64,000 nt of DNA, taken from assembly GCF_024218795.1 (NCBI RefSeq), contig NZ_CP100400.1, forward strand, positions 682,001-746,000. Direction: 5' to 3'. Origin of the DNA: Halorussus aquaticus. Its GTDB lineage: Archaea; Halobacteriota; Halobacteria; Halobacteriales; Haladaptataceae. Shown here one piece after another: positions 17,701-26,964 of this stretch. The position numbers and the translations under genes were made by a program. Each line of letters begins with the position of its first letter. Position 1 is the first letter of the stretch. The notes under the pieces were generated by a model that saw nothing but the letters and a program-made list of their open reading frames with translations, was not told where the DNA came from and ran no database searches.

Positions 17701-18540
17701 TCACGCCCGACAGACCGCCAGCATGTGCTCGGAGAAGTCCACCGCGGTCCGGTCCTCGCGGAGCATCCGGACGACCTCCCGGACGGACTCGACCGCCTCC
17801 TCGTCGGCCTCGTCCAGTTCTCGCTTCATCCGGTTCGCGACGTTCTCCAGACCGACCAGCACCTCGACCTCGAAGCCTGCGGTCTCCAGTTCGGCCTCGA
17901 ACTCGTCGGCGCGGAAGCCGTGGCACTCCGCCCAGCCCTCGCCGTCGGCGTACTCGGCCGCGCGCTCGGCGGTGTAGTCGCCGTCCTCGGCGATGGGTGC
18001 GAGCAGACCGTGTTCGTCGTCGAGACAGAACTTGAGGGTGTCCCGGAGCATGGCGAACCGACCGATGACCGAGACGAAGACGGGCGCACCCGACGCGGCC
18101 ACGCGCCGGAGTTCCGCCGTCGCTCGCTCGCGCTCCTCGTCGTCAACGACGTGGCTCAGGGGACCGCCGAGACAGCAGACCGCGTCGAAGGCGTCGTCCT
18201 CGAACCGCAGGTCGCGAACGTCGCCCCGCTCCGCGGCGATGCGGTCGGCGAGACCCCGTTCGGCGGCCTTCTCGCGGGCGAGGTCAACCTGCGACGCCGA
18301 GAGGTCGACGAGCGTCACGTCGTATTCTCGCTCCGCCAGCCAGCAGGCGTAGCGGCCCGCCCCGCCGCCCGCGTCGAGGACGCGCACCGGGTCGGAGCGA
18401 TTCCCGGGGTCGGGCAGGTGTTCGGCGAGGTAGTCGGCGGTGTTCTCGAACTCCATGCGCGTCACGGGGTCGCGGTCGAGGCGCTCCCACTCGCCCTCGC
18501 CGAACTCGTCGTAGTACCCTCGGGGGTCCATGTCGCTCAT
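17701..18540 (-). CDS. Class I SAM-dependent methyltransferase
   Basis: A 279-residue methyltransferase. SAM-binding motif I is VLDAGGGAGRYACWLA at about residues 54-69, followed by VTLVDLSASQVDLAREKA (acidic loop) and ERGDVRDLRFEDDAFDAVCCLGG. The N-terminal YYDEFGEGEWERLDRDP matches the common haloarchaeal class I methyltransferase family acting on small molecules; the substrate is unknown. It lies between two P450/regulator pairs, which raises the possibility of a shared tailoring pathway. It shares a strand with both P450 genes. Confidence 0.85.
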   Translation of the reverse strand: MSDMDPRGYYDEFGEGEWERLDRDPVTRMEFENTADYLAEHLPDPGNRSDPVRVLDAGGGAGRYACWLAEREYDVTLVDLSASQVDLAREKAAERGLADRIAAERGDVRDLRFEDDAFDAVCCLGGPLSHVVDDEERERATAELRRVAASGAPVFVSVIGRFAMLRDTLKFCLDDEHGLLAPIAEDGDYTAERAAEYADGEGWAECHGFRADEFEAELETAGFEVEVLVGLENVANRMKRELDEADEEAVESVREVVRMLREDRTAVDFSEHMLAVCRA

Positions 18541-18611
18541 CGTGTTCGTACGTGTTAGCGACCGGAGAATAAGCGTTTCCGTGGCGTGCTACACCGTATC
18601 AAATTCGGTGG

Positions 18612-20063
18612 TTACCGACGCTCGACGCGCATCTCCAGCGGGTTCTCGGGTCGGAGCGTCGCCGCCATGGTGAGGTCGGGGTCACCGTCGTAGGTGGGTT
18701 CGAAGGCGAGTTCGCGGGCCATCGTCGCCAGCACGAGTCGGAGTTCGGCCGTGGCGAACCGCATCCCGATGCAGTGGCGGGGACCGCCCCCGAACGGGAA
18801 GTAGGCGTAGTCGGGGAGTTCCGACTCGAAGTCGTCGCGCCAGCGGTCGGGCCGGAACTCGTCGGGGTCGTCGTAGAATCGGTCGTCGCGGTGAATCTCG
18901 AACACGGGGAGCGTGAGGTTGGTCCCTTCCCGAACGTGGTAGGGTCCGACCCGAACGTCCTCGGTCGGTTCCCGGAAGATAACGTAGGCGGGCGGGTAGA
19001 GGCGCAGCGTCTCCTTCAGCACCCGGTCGGTGTAGGGCAGGTCCGGGAGGTCGGCCATCGTCGCGCGTCGGTCGCCGAGTTCGGCGTCGAGTTCCGCGCG
19101 GAGACGTTCGAGTTCGTCGGGGTTGCGGCCGAGCAGGTGCCACGCGTACGTGAGCGCGAGCGAGGTGGTCTCGTGGCCCGCGAACAGGAACGTGACCATC
19201 TGGTCGCGGACCTCGGCCTCCGACATCGTGGTGCCGTCCGGCCCCTCGGCGTCGAGCAGGATGGAGAGCAGGTCGTCGTACTCGCTCTCGTCGCCGGTCC
19301 GGCGTTCGGCTATCAGGTCGTCCACCATCGACTCGAAGTCGCTCATCGCGCGCTCGAACCGCCGGTTCTTCGGCGTCGGCACCCAGTCGGGGAGGAACGC
19401 CGACGCGCCGCTGGCGTCGCCGCGGTCGTTCAGCGCCGCCGTCGCCTCCCGAACGACCGCCCGTCGGCCCGCCACGTCCACGTCGAACAGCGACTTGGCC
19501 AGAATCTTGAGCGTCAGTTCCGACATCGCGTCGCCCACGTCCACGACCTCGCCGTCCGCGAGGTTGTCGCAGAGTCGGTCGGCGTACGTCACCATCGCGT
19601 CGGCGTACCCCCGAATCTTCTCGGGCGTGAACGCCGGTTGGATGCGGACGCGCTGGTCGCGCCAGACCTCGCCCTCGGTGAGCAGCAGGCCCTGTTCGGC
19701 GAACCCTGCGGCCGAGTCGCGGAGAATCTGGGCCTTCCGGAATCGCTCGTTCTCCGCGACCAGAATCTGCTCCACGTAGTCCGGGTCGAAGAACGTGCAG
19801 AACTCGTCCCCGGCGACGCTGTAGCGCACCGCGTCGCCCCGCGATTCGAGTCGGTCGTAGAAACCGAAGGGGTCGCGCACGAACTCGACGGTGTTGCCGA
19901 CAAGCGGCCACCCGTCGAGTCGCGGCGGTTCGCGGGCGTCCGTACTCGACTCGTCCGACGCGGCGGTGCGCTCCGCACCGCTCTCGTGGGCGTCGGTGCG
20001 TCCGGAAGCGCCTTCCGAGACGCCGCTACCTTCCGCGTCGCCCTCCCTCGCCGTGTCGCTCAT
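18612..20063 (-). CDS. Cytochrome P450
   Basis: A 483-residue cytoplasmic P450 monooxygenase. Visible features: helix I FAGHETTS, KETLRLYP (ExxR), FRPDRW, and the haem loop FPFGGGPRHCIG with the Cys thiolate ligand. It begins with about 45 Ser/Glu/Ala-rich acidic residues before LDGWPLVGNTVEFVRDP, a linker absent from the paralogue at 16918. It uses ATG 20063; upstream in-frame sequence overlaps the divergent regulator. The electron donor partners (ferredoxin, reductase) are not in the window. The substrate is unknown; the CYP174/CYP-type fatty-acid or carotenoid hydroxylases of haloarchaea are possible relatives. Confidence 0.9.
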   Translation of the reverse strand: MSDTAREGDAEGSGVSEGASGRTDAHESGAERTAASDESSTDAREPPRLDGWPLVGNTVEFVRDPFGFYDRLESRGDAVRYSVAGDEFCTFFDPDYVEQILVAENERFRKAQILRDSAAGFAEQGLLLTEGEVWRDQRVRIQPAFTPEKIRGYADAMVTYADRLCDNLADGEVVDVGDAMSELTLKILAKSLFDVDVAGRRAVVREATAALNDRGDASGASAFLPDWVPTPKNRRFERAMSDFESMVDDLIAERRTGDESEYDDLLSILLDAEGPDGTTMSEAEVRDQMVTFLFAGHETTSLALTYAWHLLGRNPDELERLRAELDAELGDRRATMADLPDLPYTDRVLKETLRLYPPAYVIFREPTEDVRVGPYHVREGTNLTLPVFEIHRDDRFYDDPDEFRPDRWRDDFESELPDYAYFPFGGGPRHCIGMRFATAELRLVLATMARELAFEPTYDGDPDLTMAATLRPENPLEMRVERR

Positions 20064-20116
20064 ACGAGGAGATACCGACGGCGCGTCGATAGGAGTTCCG
20101 TCGAACTCACTAGCTT

Positions 20117-20124
20117 CTTTAAGT
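20117..20124 (+). promoter_or_regulatory. TATA element in the P450/regulator divergent region, copy 2
   Basis: CTTTAAGT is about 27 bases before GTG 20146. The arrangement (P450 start, 82-base gap, leaderless GTG regulator) is the same as at 16918-17001. Confidence 0.5.
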
Positions 20125-20145
20125 ACGCTCGCCGATAGCTCGCGC

Positions 20146-20805
20146 GTGAAGTACCTCACGCTCACCCTCCGCCAACCGCGGGAGACTCGCCACCCGATGC
20201 AGAACTTCATCGCCGACTCGGAGTCGGTCGAACGCGAGGAGTTGCTGGCGTGGAACCTCCTCCACGGCGAGGACGTGGAGTACGTGCTGTTCTACGTCGA
20301 GGGCGAGGTCGAACCCTACCGCGAGGTCGTCTCCGGCGTCGAGTCGGTCGCGTCGTTCACCCTCGTTCCCATCGACGAGGAGTCGTTCTACGCCTACATA
20401 CGGCAGGTCACGCGCGAGGCCGACCGCCGGTTCCGGACGGCGTTCGCCGACCGCCACCTGCTCGTGATTCCGCCGATAGAGTACACCGGCGAGGGTCACA
20501 TGCGGTTCACCGTCGTCGGCGAGTCGGCCGACCTACAGGCGCTACTGGACGACTTCCCCGAAGGCATCACCGCCACGGTCGAGGAGGTCGGCGACTACGA
20601 CCGCCGTCACGGCACCGTGGCGGGCGCGCTGACCGACCGCCAGTTCGAGGCCGCCTCGGTCGCGGCCGAACTGGGCTACTACGAGGTGCCCAAGGCGGCG
20701 ACGCTGGCGGACGTGGCCGCCCGACTCGACTGCGCGGAGAGCACGGCGTCGAACCTCCTTCGGAAGGCCGAGGCGAAGGTGATGGGACGCGTCGTGGACG
20801 AGTAG
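20146..20805 (+). CDS. HTH-10 (bacterio-opsin activator-type) transcription regulator
   Basis: A 219-residue paralogue of the regulator at 17001, same length and collinear throughout: VKYLTLTLRQPRE at the start, SFYAYIRQVTREADRRF, LLVIPPIEY, and the C-terminal HTH-10 LTDRQFEAASVAAELGYYEVP with ADVAARLDCAESTASNLLRKAE. It is divergent from the intact P450 gene, probably its regulatory target. Start chosen by the TATA spacing and by alignment with the paralogue. Confidence 0.85.
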   Translation: MKYLTLTLRQPRETRHPMQNFIADSESVEREELLAWNLLHGEDVEYVLFYVEGEVEPYREVVSGVESVASFTLVPIDEESFYAYIRQVTREADRRFRTAFADRHLLVIPPIEYTGEGHMRFTVVGESADLQALLDDFPEGITATVEEVGDYDRRHGTVAGALTDRQFEAASVAAELGYYEVPKAATLADVAARLDCAESTASNLLRKAEAKVMGRVVDE

Positions 20806-20918
20806 CCCGATTTCCGACCTCGCGTCAACCGGTCGGGGCGTCGAAGTGGACGAAGCGCCAGTTCGGCCGGAATGAACCGACAGAATGAGGTATCCATCCC
20901 GAGTATCCCCGCGCAAGA

Positions 20919-22760
<1,842 letters not shown>

Positions 22761-22823
22761 CGGAGCGACGACCGTGAATACGTAGCCACAACCCACTTGC
22801 GGTGCGCGGGCAAACGCCTACTC

Positions 22824-23198
22824 GTGCCGCAACTCTACCCCTATCGGCTCACGGAATTTCTACACGCGCAGGTCGGTGACGGTCTGCGGAGCGTCATCTA
22901 CCACGACCGAGAGGGGTACGAGGTCGTGTTCGTCCGCGAGGACGTGGACGACTTCTCGGAGGCGGAGATAGACAACATCGTCGCCGACCTCTGGGCGAAC
23001 TCCTACGAACAGGCCATCCGCGAGGACCTCCGCGGTCAAGGGCCGCTGAACTGCTCGCTCTGGGTGTTCGGCGAGGCCATCGAGATGCACTTCGTGGCCG
23101 ACGAACGCCACGGCGTCGCGGTCTCGCTCGACACCGAGACGTTTCTGGCCCAAAACAGTTTCATCCGGCAGTGCCTCGGCGTCGCCGGTGTCGAGTGA
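22824..23198 (+). CDS. Small conserved-looking haloarchaeal protein of unknown function
   Basis: A 124-residue soluble acidic protein that begins VPQLYPYRLTEFLHAQVGDGLRS and ends QNSFIRQCLGVAGVE. It resembles a small haloarchaeal family in which YHDREGYEVVFVREDV-like sequence is typical (possibly DUF7522; not verifiable here). GTG 22824 was preferred over TTG 22797 because the conserved part begins there. No motif or membrane segment suggests a function. It lies between pccA and a small HTH gene on the same strand. Confidence 0.65.
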   Translation: MPQLYPYRLTEFLHAQVGDGLRSVIYHDREGYEVVFVREDVDDFSEAEIDNIVADLWANSYEQAIREDLRGQGPLNCSLWVFGEAIEMHFVADERHGVAVSLDTETFLAQNSFIRQCLGVAGVE

Positions 23199-23259
23199 CG
23201 TTTAAATGCCTCTCACGTAAGGGCCAATCGTTACCCCGGACACCACCGTGGGTTAGGTC

Positions 23260-23598
23260 GTGACAACGATGTCCCGAGACCCTCCACACGACGCCGACGG
23301 TGATGTCCCGTCGCTCGAACGGACGTTGCGCATCCTCGCCGCCGACCGTCGCCGCGAGACCCTCTCGTACCTCTTCGACTCCGACGGGGACGCGGTGGCC
23401 GTCGAGGAACTCGCCGAGGAAGTCGCCGACGGCGACGCCACCGAACGCGCCTATCAGTCGCTCCACCACGCACACCTGCCGAAACTCGACGACGCGGGCA
23501 TCGTCTCCTACGAGCGCCGCGACGAACGCGTCAGTCTCGCGGGCGACCAGTCGCGAGTCGAGGAACTGCTCGCCGCCACCGACGCCGTCTCGAACTGA
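23260..23598 (+). CDS. Winged-helix (DUF7344-type) regulator
   Basis: A 112-residue protein with a single small winged helix: LERTLRILAADRRRETLSYLF (helix 1), AVEELAEEVADG, then YQSLHHAHLPKLDDAGIVSYERRDERVSL (recognition helix and wing). This pattern is characteristic of haloarchaeal DUF7344 one-domain regulators, related to ArsR. ATG 23260 was used, with ATG 23269 as an alternative. It stands between pccA and birA. Its target is unknown. Confidence 0.75.
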   Translation: MTTMSRDPPHDADGDVPSLERTLRILAADRRRETLSYLFDSDGDAVAVEELAEEVADGDATERAYQSLHHAHLPKLDDAGIVSYERRDERVSLAGDQSRVEELLAATDAVSN

Positions 23599-23652
23599 CG
23601 GCCGGTCCCGCGAAGCGCGTCTTTCTTGACCCGTTCGTTCGTACCTCCCGCC

Positions 23653-24648
23653 ATGAACGACACGCGCCGCGCCGTCCTCGACGCCCTCGCGGACGGTCCC
23701 GTCCCCGGCCCGGAACTCGCCGACAGCCTCGGCGTCTCGCGCAACGCGGTCTGGAAACACGTCGAGGCGCTTCGCGACGCGGGTTTCGAGGTTACCAGCG
23801 ACGACGACGGCTACGTCCTCGACGCGCTACCGGAGTACGGCGGGCCCGCGGTCGAGTTCGGTCTCGACGCGCCCTTCGGAGTCGAGTACCACGACGCCGT
23901 CGGAAGCACGAACGACCGCGCCCGAGAGTTGGCGACCGAGGGGGCCGCGGACGTCGCGGTGCTGGCCGACGAGCAGACCGGCAGTCGGGGGCGACTCGAC
24001 CGGGAGTGGTCGGCCCCGTCCGGCGGGGTCTGGGCGAGCGTCGTCCTCCGGCCGGACCTGCCGCCCGCCCACGCCCCCGCGCTCACGTTGGCGGCCGCCG
24101 TGGCGACGACCGACGCCGCCCGCGAGGCGGGCGTCCCCGCGGAGATAAAGTGGCCCAACGACGTGCTCGTGAGCGAATCGAACGAGGAGACGGCGGGCGA
24201 TATCTCCGAATCTCGTCCGGAGACCGGCGGGACGCCGTCTCGCGGCGGCCGGAAACTCGCCGGTATCCTGACCGAGATGGAGGGGGAGGCCGACCGCGTC
24301 TCGTGGGTCGTGGTCGGCGTCGGCGTGAACGCGAACGTCTCGACGGACGACCTCCCCGAGGGCGCGACCAGCATCCGGGAGGCGGTCGGCGACATCGACC
24401 GCCGGGCGTTCGTCCAGCGCTTCTTGGAGCGATTCGACGAACTCCGGGCCGACCCCGAGAAGGCGGTCGAGGCGTGGCGCGAGCGGTCGGCCACGCTTGG
24501 CCAGCGCGTCCGAGTCGAGATGCCCAACCGAGAAGTCGTCGGCGAGGCCGTGGACGTGGCGTTCCCCGGCGCGCTCGTAGTGGAGACCGACGACGGCGAG
24601 CGCGTCCGGGTCCACGCGGGCGACTGCGAACACCTCCGGCCGGTGTGA
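23653..24648 (+). CDS. birA: Biotin--[acetyl-CoA-carboxylase] ligase with N-terminal HTH
   Basis: A 331-residue bifunctional BirA. Residues 1-60 form an HTH_11 domain (ADSLGVSRNAVWKHVEALRDAG). The ligase follows: DAVGSTNDRARELA, the biotinyl-AMP loop GSRGRLDREWSAP, and IKWPNDVLV. A C-terminal SH3-like domain ends it. A low-complexity stretch of about 20 residues (NEETAGDISESRPETGG) interrupts the catalytic domain. It would biotinylate Lys579 of the nearby PccA and may repress biotin genes. Start ATG 23653: the nine in-frame upstream residues are not BirA-like. Confidence 0.9.
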   Translation: MNDTRRAVLDALADGPVPGPELADSLGVSRNAVWKHVEALRDAGFEVTSDDDGYVLDALPEYGGPAVEFGLDAPFGVEYHDAVGSTNDRARELATEGAADVAVLADEQTGSRGRLDREWSAPSGGVWASVVLRPDLPPAHAPALTLAAAVATTDAAREAGVPAEIKWPNDVLVSESNEETAGDISESRPETGGTPSRGGRKLAGILTEMEGEADRVSWVVVGVGVNANVSTDDLPEGATSIREAVGDIDRRAFVQRFLERFDELRADPEKAVEAWRERSATLGQRVRVEMPNREVVGEAVDVAFPGALVVETDDGERVRVHAGDCEHLRPV

Positions 24649-24760
24649 GGTGACTCTCTGACGTTCTGTTCTGTTGCAGTACTGTTCGAACACGCTACAG
24701 AGACTGCGACGAGAGTTACGACACGCCACGGAACCAGCGACGGGACCTCGAAAGCCCTCG

Positions 24761-24854
24761 CGCGGTTCGCGGTCGTTCAGCGACATATCCTCGACTCGCT
24801 TCGCTCGTCTTCGGATAGGGGTCGCTGAGACGACCACGATGAACGCGAACCGCG
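24761..24854. repeat. Long imperfect inverted repeat downstream of birA
   Basis: The left arm at 24761-24784 (CGCGGTTCGCGGTCGTTCAG then CGAC) pairs with 24821-24854 (GTCGCTGAGACGACCACGAT followed by GAACGCGAACCGCG), with a 10-base insertion in the right arm. The 36-base centre itself has TATCC and GGATA at its ends. It is followed by CTTTTAG, so it could act as a terminator for the birA transcript, or it may be the palindromic core of a non-autonomous element. Confidence 0.6.
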
Positions 24855-24944
24855 CTCGCCCTTTTAGTCCGCCAGGAGGTCGGCTGATTCACCGAACGAC
24901 GTGGATAGTTGGCGGACCGTATCTAAACACTCTCGGCGCGTGCT

Positions 24945-24968
24945 GGCGCGGCGCTCGTGCGCCGCGCC
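24945..24968. repeat. Perfect 10-bp hairpin with TCGT loop
   Basis: GGCGCGGCGC, TCGT, GCGCCGCGCC. The stem is perfect and entirely G/C. It lies 90 bases after the long inverted repeat, in DNA with no gene. Confidence 0.7.
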
Positions 24969-25203
24969 TATCCGCGTGAGGGGTGAGAATCACAACGAAG
25001 TGAGACGCGCAATCGGTTGGGGTGGACGAGGTACATGCCGTGCGGGCCGGTGCGGTGACTCCTTCTCGTCGGCGTCAGTGCGGTTTACGGTGGCGGTGCA
25101 GACAGTGGTCGCGGTGCTGTGCGGTGACTCCGCGGAGGAGGCAGTCGTCGTACACTCGCCGGTAATGCCGTCCGAGTCGCCAGTGGCTGATCCGGACTCC
25201 CGT

Positions 25204-25695
25204 TTACGGCACCGACTGCCCGACGTTCGCGCTCTCGGTCTCCGATTCGGCAGACTCCTCCTCGACGCCGACCTGCACCGTCAGCACCGGGACCGAGCAG
25301 GCGCGGACGACGCCCTCGGCGACGCTCCCGAGCAACAGGCGGTCGATGCCGCCCCGGCCGTGGGTGCCCATCACCACGAGGTCGCAGTCCTCGCTCTCGG
25401 CGTACTCCACGATGCGCCTGCTCGGCGACCCGTCGAGGATACTGGACGTGACTTCGACGCCGTGGCTCGACGCGATTTCCTCGACCCGCTCCAGCGCGCT
25501 CTGGCCCTCCTCGCGAAGCACGTCGTCGACGCCCTCCCACGAGGTCTCCATGTGGAGACCCGCGAACGTCGCCGAGTTGACGACGTAGACGGCGTGAAGC
25601 TCCGCCCCGTGTGCGGCCGCCAGTTCGGCGGCGTGTTCGACCGCGCGCTCGGTCTCTGACGAGCCGTCGGTCGGCACGAGTATCCGGTCGTACAT
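25204..25695 (-). CDS. Universal stress protein, UspA family
   Basis: A 163-residue single-domain UspA protein. It has RILVPTDGSSETERAVEHA at the N-terminus and the ATP-binding signature GTHGRGGIDRLLLGSVAEGV followed by VPVLTVQV. About 20 acidic/Ser residues extend the C-terminus. It probably binds ATP and helps in stress survival; no target is implied. A TATA-like CTTAATATG lies about 30 bases upstream (near 25723-25731). It is monocistronic. Confidence 0.9.
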   Translation of the reverse strand: MYDRILVPTDGSSETERAVEHAAELAAAHGAELHAVYVVNSATFAGLHMETSWEGVDDVLREEGQSALERVEEIASSHGVEVTSSILDGSPSRRIVEYAESEDCDLVVMGTHGRGGIDRLLLGSVAEGVVRACSVPVLTVQVGVEEESAESETESANVGQSVP

Positions 25696-25821
25696 CTATC
25701 TGGTGGTTGGTAACATCTCGCACATATTAAGCCTTTGCAGTCCGGTCTTCCCGGTCGCGTCCGTATTACCGGCACGTGGACTCGGTGGTGGCCCGTCTTC
25801 GGCCCCTTTCCGCGCCCGGAA

Positions 25822-26835
25822 CTACAGTATCACGTCGGCCACGTCGCCGGTCCCGGCCCGGCGCACGACCGCCCGGACCACGTCCTGCGCCCCGGCGAGG
25901 TTGTCGGTGTCGCCGTCGAGGACGAGCAGTTTCCCGGCCCGGCCCTCCTCGATGACGCCGCAGTCGAGGTCCGCGATTCGCGCGCCGTTGAGCGTCGCCA
26001 TCCGGAGGACTTCGCGGGCCGACACGTCCGCGAGTTTGGCGGCGAACTCCATCTCGCGGAACATCGAGGGGGAGTTGAGCATCACGTTGTCGGTGCCGAG
26101 CGCGACCGTGGTTCGCTCGACGAGGTCGGCGATGGGCGGGACGCCGACGCCGGTCACGAGGTTCGAGCGCGGACAGACCACCACCGGCGTCTCGTTGTCC
26201 GCCAGTCTGTCGAGGTGGAGTCGTTCGGGGTGGACCATGTGGACGAGGAAGTCCGGGTCGAGGTCGAGCGCGGGGTTGATGTCCGAGGCGTCGCGCTCGC
26301 CCGCGTGGATGCCGAACAGTTTCTCCTCCCGGGCGGTCGCGTTGCGCTCCTGTGAGAAGTCGGCGTCGCGCGCACCGCTCGCGCCGAACCCCTCGGCGGC
26401 CTCCATCGCCTCGACGGTCTCCCGACCCAGAATCACGGGGTCCACGTCGAGTCCTTCGACCGCCTCTCGGAGCGCGTAGACGCCTTCGACGCCGCCCTCG
26501 CGGAATTCGAGGAACGAGGCGGTGCCCGTCTCCTGCATCAGTTTCGCGGACCGTCGCATGGCCTCGACCTTCTCCTCGCGGGAGGCCGCCCGCAGGAGTC
26601 GGTGTTTCAGGCCGTCCGGCGGCGCGACGAGTTCGTCCAGACTCAGACCGCCACCGGCCTCCTTGGCGATGGAGTCGCCGATGTGCGTGTGGGCGTTCAC
26701 GAACGCGGGAAGCACGATGTTCGAGGACTCGGTCGATGCCTCTTCGATTGCGGTTATCTCGCCGTCCTCGACCACGACTCGGCCCTCTACGGGTTCGAAC
26801 TCCGGGCCGCGGAGGACGGTCCCCTCGGCTATCAT
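25822..26835 (-). CDS. Amidohydrolase family protein (deaminase-like)
   Basis: A 337-residue metal-dependent amidohydrolase. It shows the metal site NAHTHIGDS (HxH), GIHAGE and MVHPERL (later His ligands) and LGTDNVMLN with the catalytic Asp, closing with LNGARIADLDCGVIEEGRAGKLLVLD of the composite beta-sandwich domain. The pattern is that of the cytosine deaminase/chlorohydrolase group; the substrate is unknown. Start is ATG 26835, because MIAEGTVLRGPEFEPVEGRV matches the usual first strand; an in-frame extension upstream is unlike the family. It is divergent from the histidine kinase gene. Confidence 0.85.
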   Translation of the reverse strand: MIAEGTVLRGPEFEPVEGRVVVEDGEITAIEEASTESSNIVLPAFVNAHTHIGDSIAKEAGGGLSLDELVAPPDGLKHRLLRAASREEKVEAMRRSAKLMQETGTASFLEFREGGVEGVYALREAVEGLDVDPVILGRETVEAMEAAEGFGASGARDADFSQERNATAREEKLFGIHAGERDASDINPALDLDPDFLVHMVHPERLHLDRLADNETPVVVCPRSNLVTGVGVPPIADLVERTTVALGTDNVMLNSPSMFREMEFAAKLADVSAREVLRMATLNGARIADLDCGVIEEGRAGKLLVLDGDTDNLAGAQDVVRAVVRRAGTGDVADVIL

Positions 26836-26964
26836 GTGTGTGTAACTCTCGGGGGAGTCCTTCAAATCCTCCCTTTTCCGTCGTCCCGAAGTCGCGAGAA
26901 CCTGTAACCTGAAAGTACTGTCTATTGACCACATCTATGTGCGTCGGTCGCGTTACGGTATTCG

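Larger units (their letters stand above)
24649..25203. other. Gene-free interval with structured repeats
   Basis: No frame in these 555 bases looks like a real protein on either strand. It contains two inverted repeats, listed separately, a T-rich CCCTTTTAGTCC segment after the first, and two copies of GTGCGGTGACTCC-like sequence (about 25048 and 25118). It may be a degenerate dispersed element or encode an unrecognised RNA. Confidence 0.6.

Noticed and set aside
15659-17977. Plus-strand frame of 772 codons over the broken P450
   Set aside because: It is opposite the P450 and out of frame with the regulator. Its composition is typical of an antisense shadow.
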